DNA of 64,000 nucleotides. Origin: Caldicoprobacter oshimai DSM 21659. Lineage in GTDB: Bacteria > Bacillota > Clostridia > Caldicoprobacterales > Caldicoprobacteraceae. The stretch is from assembly GCA_000526435.1 (NCBI GenBank), contig JAGB01000003.1:124001-188000 (forward strand). Reading direction: 5' to 3'. Position numbers and translations under genes: made by a program. Below, piece after piece: positions 45,523 to 55,528 of the stretch. Under the pieces are notes generated by a model. That model saw only the letters and a list, made by a program, of their open reading frames with translations. It did not search any database and had not been told where the DNA came from. The first letter of the stretch is position 1; the number at the start of each line of letters is the position of its first letter.

Positions 45523-46356
45523 CTAGACGGCATTAAGAAAATCATTTATAAACCCGGGCAATACAAAACAGGCATGAAACAAATCGCTTGTAAAATATCG
45601 CGTGTTTAATCCATTCGCTCGGCTCAAATCGGCTGTTAAATATTGATATGCATTGGAAGCCATTGTAAAGCTCCACAGCCCGCTTGGATACGTGGGAATA
45701 CACGCCAAATAGGGATTGACATATTTAAACAGACTTCTCAATAGGTTTCTTACCCTTTTCATGACATCCTTGTTGTAAAAAGGAGATCCTGACTGGACGT
45801 TTAAAACCCCCTCCGGTTTTAAAGCCTTAAAGCAATCGCTGTAGAATTGATACTCAAACAGCTGTACCGCCGGCCCTATGGGATCCGACGAATCCACTAT
45901 TATCACGTCGTATTCCTCTTTTTGGGATTTAATAAACTCAAGGCCGTCCTGAATGAACAATTTCAGACGTGGATTGTCAAAAACAGAGGCGCTTTCGGGG
46001 AAAAACTTGCATACAGCATCGATCACATCCCTATCGATCTCAACGAGATGCACCTCTTCAACCTCTTTGTGCTTGAGCACCTCTCGCGCTGCTCCCCCAT
46101 CTCCTCCTCCTATTATTAACACCCTTTTGGGAGAAGGATGGGTCAGCAATGGAATATGGGAAATCATCTCATTATAGATGAATTCATCCTTCTCGGTAAT
46201 CTGAATGGCGCTGTCCAAAATAAGCGCACGCCCATAATCCTCCAGTTCCAACACCTGCAACCTTTGATACTTGGTTTGTTGTTCATAAAGCACCTTCTTT
46301 ACCTTCCAATGGAGCCTGTATCCTGGTGTTTCCTCTTCCACATACCAAATACTCAC
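45523..46356 (-). CDS. speE: Spermidine synthase (polyamine aminopropyltransferase)
   Basis: A 277-residue enzyme that transfers an aminopropyl group from decarboxylated SAM to putrescine. QRLQVLELEDYGRALILD, the GGGDGGAAREVLKH nucleotide loop, DSSDPIGPA with the catalytic Asp region, and GSPFYNKD are present. The start overlaps the Fur-like stop by four bases (ATGA). No speD (SAM decarboxylase) lies next to it in the window. Confidence 0.94.
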   Translation of the reverse strand: MSIWYVEEETPGYRLHWKVKKVLYEQQTKYQRLQVLELEDYGRALILDSAIQITEKDEFIYNEMISHIPLLTHPSPKRVLIIGGGDGGAAREVLKHKEVEEVHLVEIDRDVIDAVCKFFPESASVFDNPRLKLFIQDGLEFIKSQKEEYDVIIVDSSDPIGPAVQLFEYQFYSDCFKALKPEGVLNVQSGSPFYNKDVMKRVRNLLRSLFKYVNPYLACIPTYPSGLWSFTMASNAYQYLTADLSRANGLNTRYFTSDLFHACFVLPGFINDFLNAV

Positions 46357-46805
46357 TCCCTCTCTCTCCTCCTTTCATCCTCCAACAATTTGGTTTGCAT
46401 GCATTCCTTGCAAAATCCAAATATCTCAAAACTGTGGTCAGTTGGGACAAACCCCTCCTTTATTGGCATGTCCCTAAGCGGGCAATAGTCCACGCACTGT
46501 ATTTTACCACAGCCTTTGCAAATCAAGTGATGGTGATGTTTCCCACCCATCAGCTCATAATAAGCGGCGCCCTGATCAAATGTTATCTTGCGTACTATGC
46601 CCTCCTGCACAAGCATATCCAGATTTCTGTATACGGTAGAGAAGTTGATGCCAGGGTTTATCTCCATGACCTTTTCAAAGATATGCTGTGCCGTGGCCAA
46701 AGGCCTTTCCATTTCCATGAACACATCCAGTATAGCCTGCCGCTGCTTAGTAAGCTTATACCCCCGCTGCTTCAGCTGTTCGGTAAATTCGTTTTTATTT
46801 CCCAT
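46353..46805 (-). CDS. Fur-family metal-responsive regulator
   Basis: A 150-residue repressor. A winged helix (about 1-83) with GINFSTVYRNLDMLVQEGIV is followed by a dimerisation/metal domain containing GGKHHHHLICKGCGKIQCVD and a second CKEC pair near the end. The two CxxC pairs bind structural zinc, and the His cluster is the regulatory site. Fur, Zur and Nur cannot be told apart. It is a candidate for the 7-1-7 operator before cbiM. Start 46805 is chosen for AAAGGGG 8 bases upstream. Confidence 0.9.
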   Translation of the reverse strand: MGNKNEFTEQLKQRGYKLTKQRQAILDVFMEMERPLATAQHIFEKVMEINPGINFSTVYRNLDMLVQEGIVRKITFDQGAAYYELMGGKHHHHLICKGCGKIQCVDYCPLRDMPIKEGFVPTDHSFEIFGFCKECMQTKLLEDERRRERE

Positions 46806-46863
46806 CCACAAAACCCCTTTCCCCAATTTCCAAGCCGTCATAAATACAAAAGCCCTTATATGC

Positions 46864-47763
46864 TTATATACGCGACACTTCCGCACCATTCCTGCAAAAG
46901 TCAACCATTCGTATTTCCCATCTTTCCTGAAAAGCCGAAACCGCCTCCTTCATTCTATCGATAAAAGTCACGTTCCCTTCGTCCAAAATAGCAACAAGGG
47001 CAGGACCTGACCCGCTTAAAAACACGCCCTTTGCACCCCATTTCCCGGCATAAAAAAATATATCGTCCCAGTGTGGAATGAGGGCTTTTCTGTAAGGCTG
47101 ATGCAACCTGTCCTGCGTAGCAACCGCAAGCATTTCTGACCTACCAGTTAAAAATGAGGCAACCAAAATTGCCGTACGGCTTATGTTAAACACAGCATCT
47201 TTAACCGGAATGGCGTCAGGAAGTACCTGCCTGGCTTGGACAGTGCTCAACTCAAAATCGGGTATCATCACCGCCAGCTTTATCCCTGGAGGTGGATCCA
47301 TCTTTACATACAGAACCTCCTCACCTTCCAAACAAGCTGCCGTCATCCCCCCCACTAGGGCAGGAACCACGTTGTCAGGATGCCCGTCAGCCTGGACAGC
47401 CAGTTTCAACAGTTCATGCAAGCCCAGCCTAAACCCAGTCAAAGCATTGGCGGCAACCATACCACCTACAATACAGGCCGCACTACTGCCCAATCCCCGA
47501 GCAACAGGAATTTCGTTGATTAGGGTCATCCGTATACCTTTAGGGCGATAACCCACCACATCGAAAACCTTCTGCATAGAGGAATACACCAGATTGGTCT
47601 GGTCGCAGGGCACCTCATTGCAGCCTTCGCCCACCACCTTTATGTATAATTCTTCGCCGTATTCTTCCACTTCTATTGTGTTGTATATATCAATCGCTAT
47701 CCCTAGACAATCAAAACCTGGTCCAATATTGGCTGTTGTAGCCGGTACCTTAACCCTTACCAC
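46864..47763 (-). CDS. thrB: Homoserine kinase
   Basis: A 299-residue GHMP kinase of threonine biosynthesis. Diagnostic are VKVPATTANIGPGFDCLG at the N-terminus, the ATP-binding PVARGLGSSAACIVGG, and FLSGSGPALVA near the end. Start is set at GTG 47763, with AGGAGG 8 bases upstream; the open frame's first codon (47793) has no ribosome site. No other threonine gene is adjacent. Confidence 0.92.
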   Translation of the reverse strand: MVRVKVPATTANIGPGFDCLGIAIDIYNTIEVEEYGEELYIKVVGEGCNEVPCDQTNLVYSSMQKVFDVVGYRPKGIRMTLINEIPVARGLGSSAACIVGGMVAANALTGFRLGLHELLKLAVQADGHPDNVVPALVGGMTAACLEGEEVLYVKMDPPPGIKLAVMIPDFELSTVQARQVLPDAIPVKDAVFNISRTAILVASFLTGRSEMLAVATQDRLHQPYRKALIPHWDDIFFYAGKWGAKGVFLSGSGPALVAILDEGNVTFIDRMKEAVSAFQERWEIRMVDFCRNGAEVSRI

Positions 47764-47949
47764 ATACTTTTCCTCCTGTTTGAATACTCCCACTTTTCTT
47801 TAGGAAATTGTACCACAATTTTAGCTATACTACAACCTTTATCGTCCATTTATACATTGCAAAATATTTTAAAAAGCGTTTTATCCGAAGCCACATCGTT
47901 TATATATTTATAGAGAATGATTACTATTCCCGGAGGGGAGTGGTGTGCC

Positions 47950-48261
47950 GTGTGGTATTACATCTTAGGCGCCATCGTAGTCATTCTCATAGTCGTCTAT
48001 TTCGTCAAAAAGAAAAATTCTACTGTTATGCAGGAAAACCCATTAGAAAAATATCTGCATCAGGAAGCCATTGTAACCGAACCCATAAGCGACACTCTAG
48101 GAACAGGTAAAGTAAAAATTGACGGCATCGAAATCCAAGCCAGACGAAAAGGCCCAGGAGTCATAGACGTGGGTACAAAAGTTGAGATCATTGAAGTGGG
48201 CAACAGCACTTGTGTTGTAAAGGTAAAGGAAGAAAACTCACAGACCAACGCAAAAAATTGA
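47950..48261 (+). CDS. NfeD-like short membrane protein with OB-like domain
   Basis: A 103-residue protein. One N-terminal TM (YILGAIVVILIVVYFV, about residues 4-19) is followed by a basic stop and a beta-rich C-terminal half (AIVTEPIS, TGKVKIDGIEIQARRKGPG, VEIIEVGNSTCVVKV) that fits the NfeD C-terminal OB fold. GGAGGGGAG precedes GTG 47950. No SPFH partner gene is adjacent. The product is likely a small membrane-anchored protein. Confidence 0.7.
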   Translation: MWYYILGAIVVILIVVYFVKKKNSTVMQENPLEKYLHQEAIVTEPISDTLGTGKVKIDGIEIQARRKGPGVIDVGTKVEIIEVGNSTCVVKVKEENSQTNAKN

Positions 48262-48311
48262 CAATATACAAAAGAAACTGGTCAATGTGTATAAAAGTCA
48301 TTCAATAAAAC

Positions 48312-48356
48312 AAAACGGGATGAACCAGGTAGGTATAGCTGGCCTCATCCCGTTTT
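48312..48356. terminator. Bidirectional terminator
   Basis: A 12-bp stem AAAACGGGATGA/TCATCCCGTTTT (48312-48323, 48345-48356) lies between convergent genes. Confidence 0.85.
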
Positions 48357-48408
48357 CTCATTATTTGCAGCTCTCAAACGCATACGCTGTACAAAACACC
48401 CCACTTCA

Positions 48409-49146
48409 TCAGGCATATTGAAGCTTACCAACGGCTGGCAGCTGCTTTACAAATTTATAAAAATCCTCATACGAACCCTTATAGGTAGACTCAATGGGTT
48501 CATCGGTCCTGTGTATCAGGTAATCGGTAATCAAAAAGGTCTTCATGCCAAGTGAAGCAGCCACAAGGTCTTCCTGAACATCATTCCCCACCATGATGCA
48601 CTGGTGAGGTTGTTTGCCGATATCTTTTAAAACCTCCTGGTAAAAGGCTACATTGGGCTTGCAAAAGCGGTTATTTTCATAACACGAGATATATATAAAA
48701 TCCTCTGGCTTAAAGCCTGCCCATTGAATTCGATGAACAATAGCCTTTCTGGGGAAGAGGGGGTTTGTGGCTATGGCCACGTCATACCCCTTTTCTTTCA
48801 ATATGCGCACGCTCTCCCGCATGAAAGGCACATCCCCCACGCACTTTCGAGTGTTTAAAAAACCCTCATCATAAAAAGCGTCAAACCTGTCTTTATATAT
48901 GTGAATCTTGTCCTCTCCCACCAGCTTTGCAAAGCTCTCCATAAACACCTCTTCATTGGTCCGCTGTCCGGTGTTGTTGATCATCTCCTTTGTAGCTGCC
49001 CATACATATTTGACCAGGCGTTCGGGCTCTATCAAATCGCTAAACACCTTTGACATTTCCTTAAAATACAGCACCGTAAACTCATCTATATCCATGGGAA
49101 GCAGGGTCCCATCAAGGTCAAACAGAAAAGTGTCGACCCCCCTCAA
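48409..49146 (-). CDS. HAD-superfamily hydrolase
   Basis: A 245-residue HAD phosphatase. Motif I FLFDLDGTLLPMD is near the N-terminus, with motif II in VAIATNP, Lys in FCKPNVAFY, and motif III MVGNDVQEDL. A cap of about 80 residues follows motif I, as in phosphoglycolate phosphatase-like members. TTG 49146 has AGGAGGG 6 bases upstream; ATG 49152 is too close to it, and GTG 49164 would couple to the pgm stop. The substrate is unknown. Confidence 0.85.
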   Translation of the reverse strand: MRGVDTFLFDLDGTLLPMDIDEFTVLYFKEMSKVFSDLIEPERLVKYVWAATKEMINNTGQRTNEEVFMESFAKLVGEDKIHIYKDRFDAFYDEGFLNTRKCVGDVPFMRESVRILKEKGYDVAIATNPLFPRKAIVHRIQWAGFKPEDFIYISCYENNRFCKPNVAFYQEVLKDIGKQPHQCIMVGNDVQEDLVAASLGMKTFLITDYLIHRTDEPIESTYKGSYEDFYKFVKQLPAVGKLQYA

Positions 49147-49160
49147 GTCCATCCCTCCTC

Positions 49161-50891
49161 TCACTTGGCCCTGGCCATCACTCCATCCACCAGCCTGTCC
49201 ATCTTATCTTCAGCATCTTTGAGGCTTTTACCTACAGTGGAGAAATAAAACTTTATCTTGGGTTCGGTGCCAGAAGGCCTTACGGCAAACCACGAGCCAT
49301 CGGCCAGGGTATAGCGCAACACGTCAGACGGCTGAGACATGGCTATGGGCAACACCTTACCCTCATCTACATGATAAGCCTTTAAATCCTTGTAATCCTT
49401 AATAACAGTAACCCTTACTCCTCCCACATCGAGGGGCGGATTGGCACGGAAGTCCTCCATGATGGCCTTTATCCTTTCCATGCCTTCCTTGCCTTCCAGA
49501 TAGACAGATTTCTGCGTCTCATGATAATATCCAAACCTTTTCCACAGCTCTACCAAACCATCATACAGCGTCATACCCCTCGATTTATAATAAGCGGCCA
49601 TCTCACAAGCCAGCATAGAGGCTATAATGCCGTCCTTGTCCCTCACAAAATCGCCTGCCAGGTAACCATAGCTCTCCTCGTATCCAAATAAAAACACCTT
49701 ATCGCCCGTCTCTTCAAATTCCTTGATCTTCTCGCCTATAAACTTAAAGCCCGTATAGGTATCCACCGTCTCAATCCCATATGATTTGGCGATCTCCCGA
49801 CCCATCTCGCTGGTCACAATGGTCTTGATTACGGCTCCATTGGACGGCAGCTTACCTGCCCTTTGCAGTGACCCAAGCACGTAGTTGACCAGCAATGCGC
49901 CCAACTGATTGCCGGTCAGCACCACATATTTGCCCTCTTTATCCTTCACCACAACCCCTAACCGGTCGCTATCCGGGTCAGTACCTATTATTATGTCAGC
50001 GTCGTGTTTTTTGGCAAGCTCTATAGCCAAAGCAAAAGCTTCCGGTTCCTCCGGGTTAGGATATTTTACGGTACGAAATTCAGGATCAGGCAACTCCTGC
50101 TCTGGAACCACTATGACGTTTTTAAACCCCAGCTCTCCAAGCACACGCCTTACCGGCTTGTTGCCAGTTCCATGCAATGGGGTATAAACGATCTTGAGCT
50201 CCTTTCCAACCTCTTTAACCAGCTCCTTATTTATGCAGAGCTGCTTTACCCTCTCGATATAGCGGCTTAGCACATTTTCTCCTATGATGTGGAAAAGCCC
50301 CCGGGCCTCAGCTTCTTCCCTGGTGATGGTTTTGATGTCCTCAAAGCGCTCTACGGCATAAACTTCTTTTATGATTTCCTCAGAACGGCTGGGAGGCACC
50401 TGTCCCCCATCCTCCCAGTATACCTTGTAGCCATTGTAAGCGGGAGGGTTGTGGCTGGCCGTTATGACCACCCCGGCAATGGCGCCCAGCTCCCTCACGC
50501 TAAACGACAGCACCGGAGTAGGCTGCAGCTCATCATATAGATAAGTTTTAATCCCATTGGCGTTCAAGACCAGCGCCGTCTCCAGCGCAAACTCCTTTGA
50601 CATCCTCCTGGAGTCATAGGCAATCACGACGCCTCTGTTCATGGCTTGTGGCCCTTGTTTCTTTATATAATTGGCCAGACCCTGGGTGGCCCTGCCGACG
50701 GTATACTTGTTCATCCGGTTGGACCCCGCACCTATGATTCCACGGAGCCCGCCAGTGCCAAACTCCAAATCCTTGTAAAATCGATCCTCCAGCTCCTTTT
50801 CATCGTGGGCTATGGCCGCCAATTCTTCCTTTGTCGCTTTATCTATTACAGGGCTTTCCATCCATAACCTGTATCTCTCTCTGTAATCCAT
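49161..50891 (-). CDS. Phosphoglucomutase/phosphomannomutase
   Basis: A 576-residue alpha-D-phosphohexomutase of the Firmicutes PgcA type. The active Ser is in ITASHNPPAYNGYKVYW, the metal loop is GTDPDSDRLGV, the sugar loop is FGYEESYGYLAGD, and the phosphate loop is RPSGTEPKI. It interconverts glucose-6- and glucose-1-phosphate, feeding GalU and the glycogen locus nearby. The gene is intact and of normal length. Confidence 0.93.
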   Translation of the reverse strand: MDYRERYRLWMESPVIDKATKEELAAIAHDEKELEDRFYKDLEFGTGGLRGIIGAGSNRMNKYTVGRATQGLANYIKKQGPQAMNRGVVIAYDSRRMSKEFALETALVLNANGIKTYLYDELQPTPVLSFSVRELGAIAGVVITASHNPPAYNGYKVYWEDGGQVPPSRSEEIIKEVYAVERFEDIKTITREEAEARGLFHIIGENVLSRYIERVKQLCINKELVKEVGKELKIVYTPLHGTGNKPVRRVLGELGFKNVIVVPEQELPDPEFRTVKYPNPEEPEAFALAIELAKKHDADIIIGTDPDSDRLGVVVKDKEGKYVVLTGNQLGALLVNYVLGSLQRAGKLPSNGAVIKTIVTSEMGREIAKSYGIETVDTYTGFKFIGEKIKEFEETGDKVFLFGYEESYGYLAGDFVRDKDGIIASMLACEMAAYYKSRGMTLYDGLVELWKRFGYYHETQKSVYLEGKEGMERIKAIMEDFRANPPLDVGGVRVTVIKDYKDLKAYHVDEGKVLPIAMSQPSDVLRYTLADGSWFAVRPSGTEPKIKFYFSTVGKSLKDAEDKMDRLVDGVMARAK

Positions 50892-50988
50892 CCAAACTCC
50901 CTTCCTTTCTTCTAGCGTATTTCATAAGTTGCCGGTTTTATTGTTCAACAAGCAAGAAAGTTTTATTTATGTAAGCCATGCACATGGT

Positions 50989-51870
50989 TTAAATATCGCT
51001 TAACTCCTTTTCTACCAGACTCTTTAAATACCTTCCAAACTCTTCCTTGAGGTCCTCTCTGCGGAGAGCAAACTCCACTGTGGCCTGCAGATAGCCCAGC
51101 TTGTGTCCAACGTCATACCTTTTACCCTCAAACTCATAGGCATATATGGCTTCTTCCGAAGCCAGAGCCTGTAGCGCGTCGGTGAGCTGTATCTCCCCTC
51201 CGATCCCGGGCGGGGTATTGGCCAGGTGATAAAATATCCTGGGCGTGATGATATACCGCCCCAGAATCGCCAGTGTCGATGGCGCCTTATCGGGATCGGG
51301 CTTCTCAACAAGCCCCTTTACCTTATAAACCCTGTCTTCAATCGGTATGCCGTTGACGATGCCGTACTTGCTGACATCTTCCTTAGGCACATGCTGACAT
51401 CCAAGCACGGTGGTCTTATATTCATTGTAAACCTCGATGAGCTGCTTTAAACAAGGGGTCTTAGAGTAGACGATATCATCGCCCAATAGCACCGCAAAGG
51501 GCTCGTCCCCTATAAAGGAACGGGCGCAGTATATGGCATGGCCCAAACCTTTGGGCTCCTTCTGGCGTATGTAGTGAATGTCCACCATGTTTGAAATATC
51601 ATCTACCAGCTTGAGCAGGTCTTCCCTATTGCCCTTGCGAAGGGCCTCTTCCAGCTCCAGTGAACGGTCGAAGTGGTCCTCAATAGACCTCTTGTTTCTG
51701 CCGGTAACGATGAGAAACTCCTCTATTCCCGACTCAATAGCCTCCTCTATTATATACTGTATAGTGGGCTTGTCAACGATGGGCAACATCTCTTTGGGCT
51801 GGGCCTTTGTGGCCGGCAAAAACCTGGTTCCCAACCCGGCCGCCGGAATGATGGCTTTTCTTATCTTCAT
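50989..51870 (-). CDS. galU: UTP-glucose-1-phosphate uridylyltransferase
   Basis: A 293-residue nucleotidyltransferase making UDP-glucose. GLGTRFLPATKAQPKEMLP, IIEEAIESGIEEFLIVTG and GLVEKPDPDKAPSTLA are GalU signatures. It follows pgm on the same strand, 97 bases apart, consistent with UDP-glucose supply for cell-surface glycans. Confidence 0.95.
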   Translation of the reverse strand: MKIRKAIIPAAGLGTRFLPATKAQPKEMLPIVDKPTIQYIIEEAIESGIEEFLIVTGRNKRSIEDHFDRSLELEEALRKGNREDLLKLVDDISNMVDIHYIRQKEPKGLGHAIYCARSFIGDEPFAVLLGDDIVYSKTPCLKQLIEVYNEYKTTVLGCQHVPKEDVSKYGIVNGIPIEDRVYKVKGLVEKPDPDKAPSTLAILGRYIITPRIFYHLANTPPGIGGEIQLTDALQALASEEAIYAYEFEGKRYDVGHKLGYLQATVEFALRREDLKEEFGRYLKSLVEKELSDI

Positions 51871-51977
51871 CCTACATCCCCCATTTCTCTACTACTTTAA
51901 TCCGTTTTTGCCTTCTGTCCTTTCTGAAAATCATACCAAAGATGATCATCCATCATAATAATATTTTACATCTTATG

Positions 51978-54482
51978 TTAATTTTTCTCAATAACCAGCC
52001 TGTATCCAGTATAAGACTCAAACTCCTTTTTAACATCATCAAAAGCCTCACAATCCCAATCATCCACAGGTACAACCCTAACCTCCTTTTCCAGCTGAAA
52101 AAAGCCAGGGTTCTTTTTTAAACGCAATCCCTTTTGCTCCAGCAGCCGCCTTGCCAGCTTGATGATCTCGTTCTGGTTGGGATTAGGGTTGATCCTCATA
52201 GGCCATCCAGTCTTCTCCTCAAGCTGCAATATGATGTCCCGGTATCGCTCGCCTATCTCCGGAGAGATAAAGGACAGCTCTATGTAGGGCCCCTTTTCAT
52301 CCCGCTTCAGCCCCTTTTTGTAAAGCCTGTGGGGCTTTCCTGCAAAGGTTTCTTCTATAAGCCTGAAAGCTCTGTTCTGCTCCATCTGGCCGGGCTGCGC
52401 AGCCACCGGCTCAGGTGCTTTTGGTTCTGTGTGCCCTTCAATGACCAGATCAAGGCCGGTTGCCTCGCTGAACCGTTTTCTTATATCCTCAATATCCACA
52501 TCCCCTTCAATGGAGGCTTTAAAATACCCCTGAGCACGGTAATACGATAAACTTCCCGACAGATAAGCACCCTCAGGCAAAAGGCTTACAAGCAGGTCCT
52601 CTGCAGCCTCCAGATTGCACTCCCGGTTAAGCTCAACCCGCCAGCCGGTTAACTTCTCGAACTGCTCGATTTCGTCCCTGTACTTCTGGGCCGCAACCTT
52701 GGGAAATTTGAAGTAAAGCAGTGCAACCTTTTCATCAAACCTGGCCCCCTTTTTATACAATCCCGTCTCGGGCGGGAAAAACTCATCCACCAGTGCAAGC
52801 ATACGGTTAACCTCCATCGGCCCTTGAAGCTCTTGTAACCGCTGGGCAACTTGCTCTTCAGACAGCGGCCGATACAAAAAAGGCCTCCAGCTATCGGATT
52901 CAAAATAGTCGGAATGCAACAGTACATCCACCAGCTTGCTTATCTGTTCCTGTGTCGGCTCCTTTCCTGACCAGATCTTGAGCAGCTCTTCGAGGCTGTA
53001 AGCCCTCTTTTGCCCGCCGTGCTCCATTATATGCCTCCACAGGATCTCTATATCCCCTTTTTCGGGGAAAGCCTCTCTATTGAGCGAAGGAATTAAAGCC
53101 CTTTCAAGCTGCTTTCTGGGGCGCCCGATGTGAAAATCATACGCTTCGCCATTCCTCGGCACATAAACCCTGCCCCAGAAATCGGCCTGTATCTCCTGGC
53201 CCAGGTGCTGTATGACCTCTTCCTGCCCGTGGACCAGGAAAATCTGGCGCGGAGACAGGGCATGTACCAACCCTATGAGCTCGGTCTTATCGGCATGGGC
53301 AGATAAGTTGTACCTGTCAACCTGGCACTTGACAGGGATCCGCCTTTCACCCAGTGCGAGAAACCTCTCCTCACAAGGAGCGTTTACCAGGTCAAGCAAC
53401 TGACGGCCAGGGGCTTCCTCATCCTGATAACCCGTTATGGCGATGGAGTTTTTGTCATCCCCCACCAGCTTTTCGGCATACCACTGGCTTGGCCCACCGG
53501 TCAACATGCCGGAACTGGATATTATGCAGCATGGTTCCGAAAGCCCCGCTATCACTTCACGCTCTCTGGGGTCGGCTACGGGTTGTATCCAGTCATCAAA
53601 AAACACCTCTTTATCCTTCCATACCCTCTTGGCCAAACTGCTGCGGAGATAATTGGGATTCAAGCGGTACATCCTGCACACTTCTCGCACCATGCCGTCA
53701 ACAAAAACCTTAAACCTAGGCAGCTTCCCCCTGTTCATGGCCCGCTTCAGCATGAGTATAACCTCTTGAGCGCGCCCTATTGCAAAAGCGGGTATCAGCA
53801 CTTTTCCACCTCTATCTATGACCTCCCCCACCATCTGGATAAGGCGTTCCTCCTCCATCTGGCGGTTGGCATGGAGCTTGTCCCCGTAAGTGCCTTCCAA
53901 TATGGCCACGTCGGGCCTAAGCTTAGGGATTGAAGCCCCGCTTACCGTATACTGGTTGACCAGCGAGATGTCCCCTGAATAGAACACGCTGCCTTCTTTG
54001 CCCTGTATGTAGATGCAGCTTGCACCAACGATGTGCCCTGCGTGATAGAAGGTAACCTTTAGCTCAGCATCCTTAAAGGGCTGTATTGCATATTCGGGCG
54101 AAAAACACAGTATCCTGTCCATCATCTGCTTTACGTGAACCTCTGCATAGATAGGGATCTCGCCTTCCTGCTGTTCCATAACCTTTAAGCTGTCATAAAG
54201 CAGGATACGTACCAGGTCCTTGGTGGCATGGGTCATATAGATGGGGGCATGAGGATACTCCCTGCTTATCACGGGAAGGGCTCCCGTATGGTCCAGATGG
54301 GCGTGGGTGACAAACACGGCATCCACACCGCCCTTTTCTTGAATAACGCGAAGATCAGGAAGACTATCCTTAGATGAGTCCATCCTGACCCCCGCATCTA
54401 GAAGAATATTCTTATTGTCTATGCGCAATAGATAGCAGCTGGCCCCCACTTCGGCAGCTCCACCGCAAAAGATCAATTCCAT
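51978..54482 (-). CDS. Beta-CASP metallo-hydrolase with duplicated C-terminal domain
   Basis: An 834-residue protein. Residues 1-450 are a metallo-beta-lactamase/beta-CASP nuclease core of the RNA-processing type: HAHLDH (60-65), the GHIVGAS strand, SGDIS, and the SAHAD, HGQEE motifs. The part after about 460 is unusual. It includes a helical region and two related blocks (573-683 and 718-834), each starting LYKKG, with a mid-block EKLTGW/EEKTGW and ending LVIE. The extension is unlike the standard 450-550-residue family. A promoter TTGTTT-N17-TATAAT precedes the gene. Confidence 0.87.
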   Translation of the reverse strand: MELIFCGGAAEVGASCYLLRIDNKNILLDAGVRMDSSKDSLPDLRVIQEKGGVDAVFVTHAHLDHTGALPVISREYPHAPIYMTHATKDLVRILLYDSLKVMEQQEGEIPIYAEVHVKQMMDRILCFSPEYAIQPFKDAELKVTFYHAGHIVGASCIYIQGKEGSVFYSGDISLVNQYTVSGASIPKLRPDVAILEGTYGDKLHANRQMEEERLIQMVGEVIDRGGKVLIPAFAIGRAQEVILMLKRAMNRGKLPRFKVFVDGMVREVCRMYRLNPNYLRSSLAKRVWKDKEVFFDDWIQPVADPREREVIAGLSEPCCIISSSGMLTGGPSQWYAEKLVGDDKNSIAITGYQDEEAPGRQLLDLVNAPCEERFLALGERRIPVKCQVDRYNLSAHADKTELIGLVHALSPRQIFLVHGQEEVIQHLGQEIQADFWGRVYVPRNGEAYDFHIGRPRKQLERALIPSLNREAFPEKGDIEILWRHIMEHGGQKRAYSLEELLKIWSGKEPTQEQISKLVDVLLHSDYFESDSWRPFLYRPLSEEQVAQRLQELQGPMEVNRMLALVDEFFPPETGLYKKGARFDEKVALLYFKFPKVAAQKYRDEIEQFEKLTGWRVELNRECNLEAAEDLLVSLLPEGAYLSGSLSYYRAQGYFKASIEGDVDIEDIRKRFSEATGLDLVIEGHTEPKAPEPVAAQPGQMEQNRAFRLIEETFAGKPHRLYKKGLKRDEKGPYIELSFISPEIGERYRDIILQLEEKTGWPMRINPNPNQNEIIKLARRLLEQKGLRLKKNPGFFQLEKEVRVVPVDDWDCEAFDDVKKEFESYTGYRLVIEKN

Positions 54483-54569
54483 CCATCAACATCCTTCCGT
54501 AACGTCCTAGATTTCTTGCTATGATTTGCGCTGATTTACGCATCAAACCACTTCCCGGCTTTCGTTCAA

Positions 54570-54598
54570 ATTATAGCACAATCAACAGGTAAAAACAA
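54570..54598 (-). promoter_or_regulatory. Promoter of the beta-CASP gene
   Basis: TTGTTT (54593-54598) and TATAAT (54570-54575) on the minus strand, with a 17-base spacer. The remaining part of the 54483-54799 divergent gap holds the ABC-transporter promoter region but nothing else recognisable. Confidence 0.6.
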
Positions 54599-54799
54599 AC
54601 CGCTAGAAAAGGCATAAAAACCTGCCTTGCCCTAAATCCGCCCTTTATACCAAATACTACCATCGAGCTGCTGTATGCCTTACAGAAATATTTTGCTGAA
54701 CTAACCTGGGAAAATTCATACAAAACATAGCAGTACTAATTGTAAATTTACCCCATAACTGGTATAAATATACTTAACTTCGATCAGGAGGGCAAATCC

Positions 54800-55528
54800 A
54801 TGCTCAGAATAAACAACCTGTCCAAGAGCTATAACAGAGGAGCCATCAAAGCCGTTGACAACCTCAACCTCCACATAAAACCTGGCGAGATATTCGGCTT
54901 TTTAGGTCCTAATGGTGCGGAAAAGACCACCACGATAAAGATGATAGTAGGCCTTTTAAACCCGGATGAGGGCAGCATAATCGTCAACGGTTATGATAAC
55001 CAGAAATACTCAATAGAGGCCAAAAGATGCATTGGATACGTACCCGACAGTCCAACAGGATACGACCGCTTGACAGAAATAGAGTACCTCAACTTTATGG
55101 CTAATGTATACCAGGTACCATCCAGCCAGCGAAAAGAGAGGATCAATTATTTCTTGGAAATGTTCGACCTCACCGATGGCGCAGAGGACCTGATCAAGAG
55201 CCACTCCCATGGCATGAAGCAGAAAATCGCGCTGGCAGGTGCCCTTGTTCACAACCCGGCCCTTTGGATAATGGATGAGCCCATGGTGGGCTTGGATCCC
55301 AAGTCCTCCTATCTGCTCAAAGAACTCATGAGACAGCACTGTCAAAATGGCAACACCGTCTTTTTCTCCACCCACATACTGGAAGTGGCAGAAAGGCTGT
55401 GCGATAGGATAGGCATAGGCATAATCCACAGAGGTAAATTGATAACGGTGGGCACGCTGGACGAGCTGCGCCGCGGTGAGCAGGCTGAAACCTTGGAAAA
55501 CATATTCCTGGAGTTGACAGAGCAGTGA
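54800..55528 (+). CDS. ABC transporter ATPase with damaged Walker A
   Basis: A 242-residue ATPase of the drug/antibiotic-export class. Walker A reads GPNGAEKTT (36-44): Glu41 (GAA at 54920-54922) replaces the invariant Gly of GPNGAGKTT, probably a one-base GGA-to-GAA change. The signature SHGMKQKIALAGAL, Walker B LWIMDEPMVGLD and H-loop STHILE remain. AGGAGGG precedes ATG 54800. The next gene, its permease, is also broken, so the whole transporter is probably decaying. The frame is intact, so expression may persist without activity. Confidence 0.85.
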   Translation: MLRINNLSKSYNRGAIKAVDNLNLHIKPGEIFGFLGPNGAEKTTTIKMIVGLLNPDEGSIIVNGYDNQKYSIEAKRCIGYVPDSPTGYDRLTEIEYLNFMANVYQVPSSQRKERINYFLEMFDLTDGAEDLIKSHSHGMKQKIALAGALVHNPALWIMDEPMVGLDPKSSYLLKELMRQHCQNGNTVFFSTHILEVAERLCDRIGIGIIHRGKLITVGTLDELRRGEQAETLENIFLELTEQ

